From NCBI GenBank assembly GCA_022566435.1, contig JADFIX010000194.1, positions 1 through 7,001 of the forward strand: a stretch of DNA of 7,001 bases, in the 5' to 3' direction. The notes beneath the pieces were generated by a model, which was not told the DNA's origin, did not search any database, and worked only from the letters and a program-made list of their open reading frames with translations. Below are positions 5,373 to 7,001 of the stretch, in pieces (the stretch's first letter is position 1; the number at the start of each line of letters is the position of its first letter). The translations under genes were made by a program, and so were the position numbers. This stretch comes from Planctomycetota bacterium (GTDB taxonomy: Bacteria > Planctomycetota > Phycisphaerae > UBA1845).

Positions 5373-5789
5373 TCAAGCCGCTCGTTTGACCTCGGGATTG
5401 TCCGGCTGGGATTCGTCGAAATTCAATCGCTCGCGGACCGCATAGTGCTGTTTGGATTGACTGCCGTAATAGATGCGAGCGGAGACTTCACCCAGCAGTC
5501 CTAAACTCAGGAATTGGATGCTTGTGACAACCGAGAGAATAGTGAGTAGCAACAGTGGATTGCCGGTCATATCGACGCCGCCAAAAATCTTCATTCCAAT
5601 TGTGCCCAAACCGGAAACTAGTGCCACCATCCCAGCCCAAAGACCAATCTTGCCGAACAGTTTCATTGGACTGGCGAAATAACTGAGCATGTATTTGACG
5701 GTGATCAAGTCCAGTATCACTCGGGAAGTACGGCCAATCCCATATTTGGTTTTCCCGTGGCGTCGCGGGTGATGTTTCGTGACAACTTC
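5373..5789 (-). pseudogene. C-terminal third of a family 2 membrane glycosyltransferase (5'-truncated)
   Basis: About 138 residues can be read leftward from ~5789, starting [20 protein letters not shown]. The block '[26 protein letters not shown]' is the conserved end of the catalytic domain in dolichyl-phosphate-mannose-synthase-like (GtrB/ArnC-like) GT2 enzymes. Two membrane segments follow, [17 protein letters not shown] and [20 protein letters not shown], and then a family-like '[14 protein letters not shown]' cytoplasmic tail. The whole enzyme is normally about 310-330 residues, so roughly 190 N-terminal residues, with the nucleotide-sugar-binding and DxD catalytic core, are missing. Right of ~5789 the frame runs into the iron-permease gene's out-of-frame sequence, which does not resemble a glycosyltransferase. 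The native enzyme would transfer a sugar to a polyprenyl phosphate at the inner membrane, which suits the neighbouring UDP-sugar genes. As it stands it cannot be active. Confidence 0.78.
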
Positions 5790-6634
5790 CGCGCAGCGCG
5801 CGCCGCGGGCCGTGGCGGCCGAATCGCCGTCTGCGGCCGGCCGACCAGCCGCGCCAGCCCGACGATCGTGGCCAGCGTCGCGAGATACGCGACGATCTGG
5901 ATGCCCGCCGGTCGCGCGGTATAGCCGATCAGCGTATGCAGCGCCTTGCCGACGATGCTGGTTTCCTTGAGCAGCCACGACGTATCCCAGATCACGTCGC
6001 CCCACGACGGCACGAGGCCCGCCGCTAGCAAGAAGCCGACGCACTGGCTCGCCATCCCCGCCGCGAGCAGCACGATCAGCCAGTTGGTGACGGAAAACAG
6101 GCGCTTCAGCGGAATCTGCAGCAGGCCCGCATACATCCCGTAGCCGAGCCCGGCGCCGCCCAGCACGCCGAGCAGCCCGCCGGCGATCATCTGCGGCGTC
6201 TGTCCCGGATCGCCCGCCGCGATGCCGTACAGGAACAGCACGGCCTCGGAGCCTTCGCGCAGCACGGCAACGCCGACCACGATCGCCAGCCCCGTCAGCG
6301 GCTTGCTGCCAGCCGCGACGGCACGCCCGACCTCGGTCATCTGCATCGCCATCTCGCGGCCGTGCCGGCTCATCCAGATGCTGTGCCACGCGAGCATCAG
6401 CGTCGCGACGAACATCACGCCCGCGTTGAACACCTCCTGCCCCATGCCGGACGCCCACTGCGAAATCACGTCGGCGAACGCGGCGATCAGGCCCGCGCCG
6501 ATCACGCCGCCCACCAGCCCGCCGCCGACCCACCAGCCGCGCCGCGGCACGCCCTTGGTGGCGGCCATCACGATCGACACCACCAGCGCGGCCTCGAGCA
6601 CTTCACGAAAGACGATCAGGGCAGTAGACAACAT
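5717..6634 (-). CDS. ftrC: FtrC-like FTR1-family iron permease, C-terminus altered by a junction
   Basis: 305 residues with seven predicted membrane segments. Both FTR1 iron-binding motifs are present: R10-EVL-E14 in the first helix and R126-EGS-E130 in the fourth, each an REXXE. The sequence from [20 protein letters not shown] to [12 protein letters not shown] is very close to what I know from Burkholderia/Bordetella FtrC. In those bacteria FtrC is the inner-membrane permease of FtrABCD, which takes up ferrous iron together with periplasmic FtrA (P19-like) and FtrB (cupredoxin); FtrD (ferredoxin-type) is needed for electron handling. About 24 terminal residues, from [13 protein letters not shown] to the stop, are encoded by glycosyltransferase DNA read in another frame, so the native C-terminus ended or was cut near residue 281. 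The membrane core is intact. It starts 12 nt after ftrB on the same strand, without a clear Shine-Dalgarno. Confidence 0.85.
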   Translation of the reverse strand: MLSTALIVFREVLEAALVVSIVMAATKGVPRRGWWVGGGLVGGVIGAGLIAAFADVISQWASGMGQEVFNAGVMFVATLMLAWHSIWMSRHGREMAMQMTEVGRAVAAGSKPLTGLAIVVGVAVLREGSEAVLFLYGIAAGDPGQTPQMIAGGLLGVLGGAGLGYGMYAGLLQIPLKRLFSVTNWLIVLLAAGMASQCVGFLLAAGLVPSWGDVIWDTSWLLKETSIVGKALHTLIGYTARPAGIQIVAYLATLATIVGLARLVGRPQTAIRPPRPAARAARKLSRNITRDATGKPNMGLAVLPE

Positions 6635-6646
6635 GGCGATATCGGC

Positions 6647-6979
6647 TTATTTGACGGTCAGGTGCGTCTTCGACTGCGCTTCGTGATACTCGTCGTGGAA
6701 TTCGTACGTGCCGGCCTTCAGCGGTCCGACCATGATTTCCACCGACTTGCCGGCCGGGATGACCTTCTCCGCCTTGAAGTCGTCGCTCTCGAATTCTGCG
6801 GGCGTCGCGTCGAGGTTCTTCACGACGAACTTCACCTTCTTGCCGGCCGGGATCGTCACGCCATCGGGCGAAAACTTGTGGTCCTTCAGGGTCAGGTTGA
6901 CGACATCGTCGGCCGCGAATGCGGACGTTGCCGATGCGCCCAGCAGGGCCAGCGCGAAGCCGAAAGCGAAACGATTCAT
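6647..6979 (-). CDS. ftrB: FtrB-like periplasmic cupredoxin-domain protein
   Basis: 110 residues. A Sec signal peptide is clear: MNRF, a hydrophobic core AFGFALALLG, then SAFA with cleavage likely after A22 or A23. The mature part is a small cupredoxin fold, with 'VVNLTLKDHKFSPDGVTIPAGKKVKF' and 'PLKAGTYEFHDEYHEAQSKTHLTVK'. The canonical blue-copper Cys is absent; histidines H34, H95, H99 and H106 with acidic neighbours are the likely metal ligands. That matches the FtrB-type proteins, thought to oxidise or hand over Fe(II) in the periplasm to the FtrC permease. It stands directly upstream of ftrC with a 12-nt gap in one transcript. In FtrABCD loci ftrA precedes it and would lie past the right edge of the window; the operon promoter is therefore not seen. 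No good Shine-Dalgarno is visible in the 20 nt upstream. Confidence 0.85.
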   Translation of the reverse strand: MNRFAFGFALALLGASATSAFAADDVVNLTLKDHKFSPDGVTIPAGKKVKFVVKNLDATPAEFESDDFKAEKVIPAGKSVEIMVGPLKAGTYEFHDEYHEAQSKTHLTVK

Positions 6980-7001
6980 GAGGGTAACGAATTGAAATAT
7001 C

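Noticed and set aside
5373..6533. A single 386-codon minus-strand frame joining the glycosyltransferase tail to upstream sequence
   Set aside because: Its right two thirds are the Arg/Gly-rich shadow of the ftrC-like permease in another frame, open only because of high GC. Only the part left of ~5789 shows protein-like conservation, so it is not one gene.
1..7001. CRISPR array, transposase or insertion sequence ends at the joins
   Set aside because: No regularly spaced direct repeats, no transposase frame and no terminal inverted repeats or target duplications could be seen around 3050 or 5789.

Overview
The window reads as three blocks of DNA with different character, estimated by eye because base composition could not be computed. 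Block 1 (about 1-3050) is GC-rich, with GTG starts and strong Shine-Dalgarno sites, and looks like a fragment of a defence / toxin-antitoxin island, perhaps from a high-GC actinobacterium (weak guess). Block 2 (about 3055-5789) is closer to balanced GC and carries surface-polysaccharide sugar genes of a type I associate with planctomycetes and other Gram-negative-type bacteria. Block 3 (about 5790-7001) is strongly GC-rich and closely resembles the Burkholderia/Bordetella ferrous-iron uptake locus ftrBC. At the 2/3 border a glycosyltransferase is cut in its middle and joined to the end of the iron permease gene, so the window is either a rearranged locus or a chimeric assembly.

Block 1, left to right: the start of a DUF6364-like ribbon-helix-helix antitoxin on the minus strand, running off the left edge, with a perfect 11-bp inverted-repeat operator; a promoter with two inverted operator arms; the overlapping abiEi-abiEii pair (type IV toxin-antitoxin / abortive infection) on plus; an orphan HicB-type antitoxin on minus with its own palindromic promoter and no HicA toxin beside it; and an Abi-like HEPN gene on minus that has lost its middle and its frame, so it is called a pseudogene. 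A compact run of hairpins ending in a strong rho-independent terminator closes the block only 2 nt before the next start codon.

Block 2 has a two-gene plus-strand unit: a UDP-N-acetylhexosamine 6-dehydrogenase and, 2 nt later, an NAD-dependent UDP-sugar 4-epimerase. Together they could convert UDP-GlcNAc to UDP-GlcNAcA and then UDP-GalNAcA for capsule, O-antigen or exopolysaccharide. Facing them on minus is the C-terminal third of a membrane-anchored family 2 glycosyltransferase.

Block 3 is read on minus: an FtrB-like periplasmic cupredoxin, then 12 nt later an FtrC/FTR1 iron permease with both REXXE motifs. In the known FtrABCD system, FtrA/P19 would lie upstream (beyond the right edge) and FtrD downstream; here the downstream position is occupied by the glycosyltransferase fragment. 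The most notable items are the intact regulatory architecture of the toxin-antitoxin promoters, the decayed HEPN Abi gene, and the two abrupt joins. I see no CRISPR array, rRNA, tRNA or transposase.
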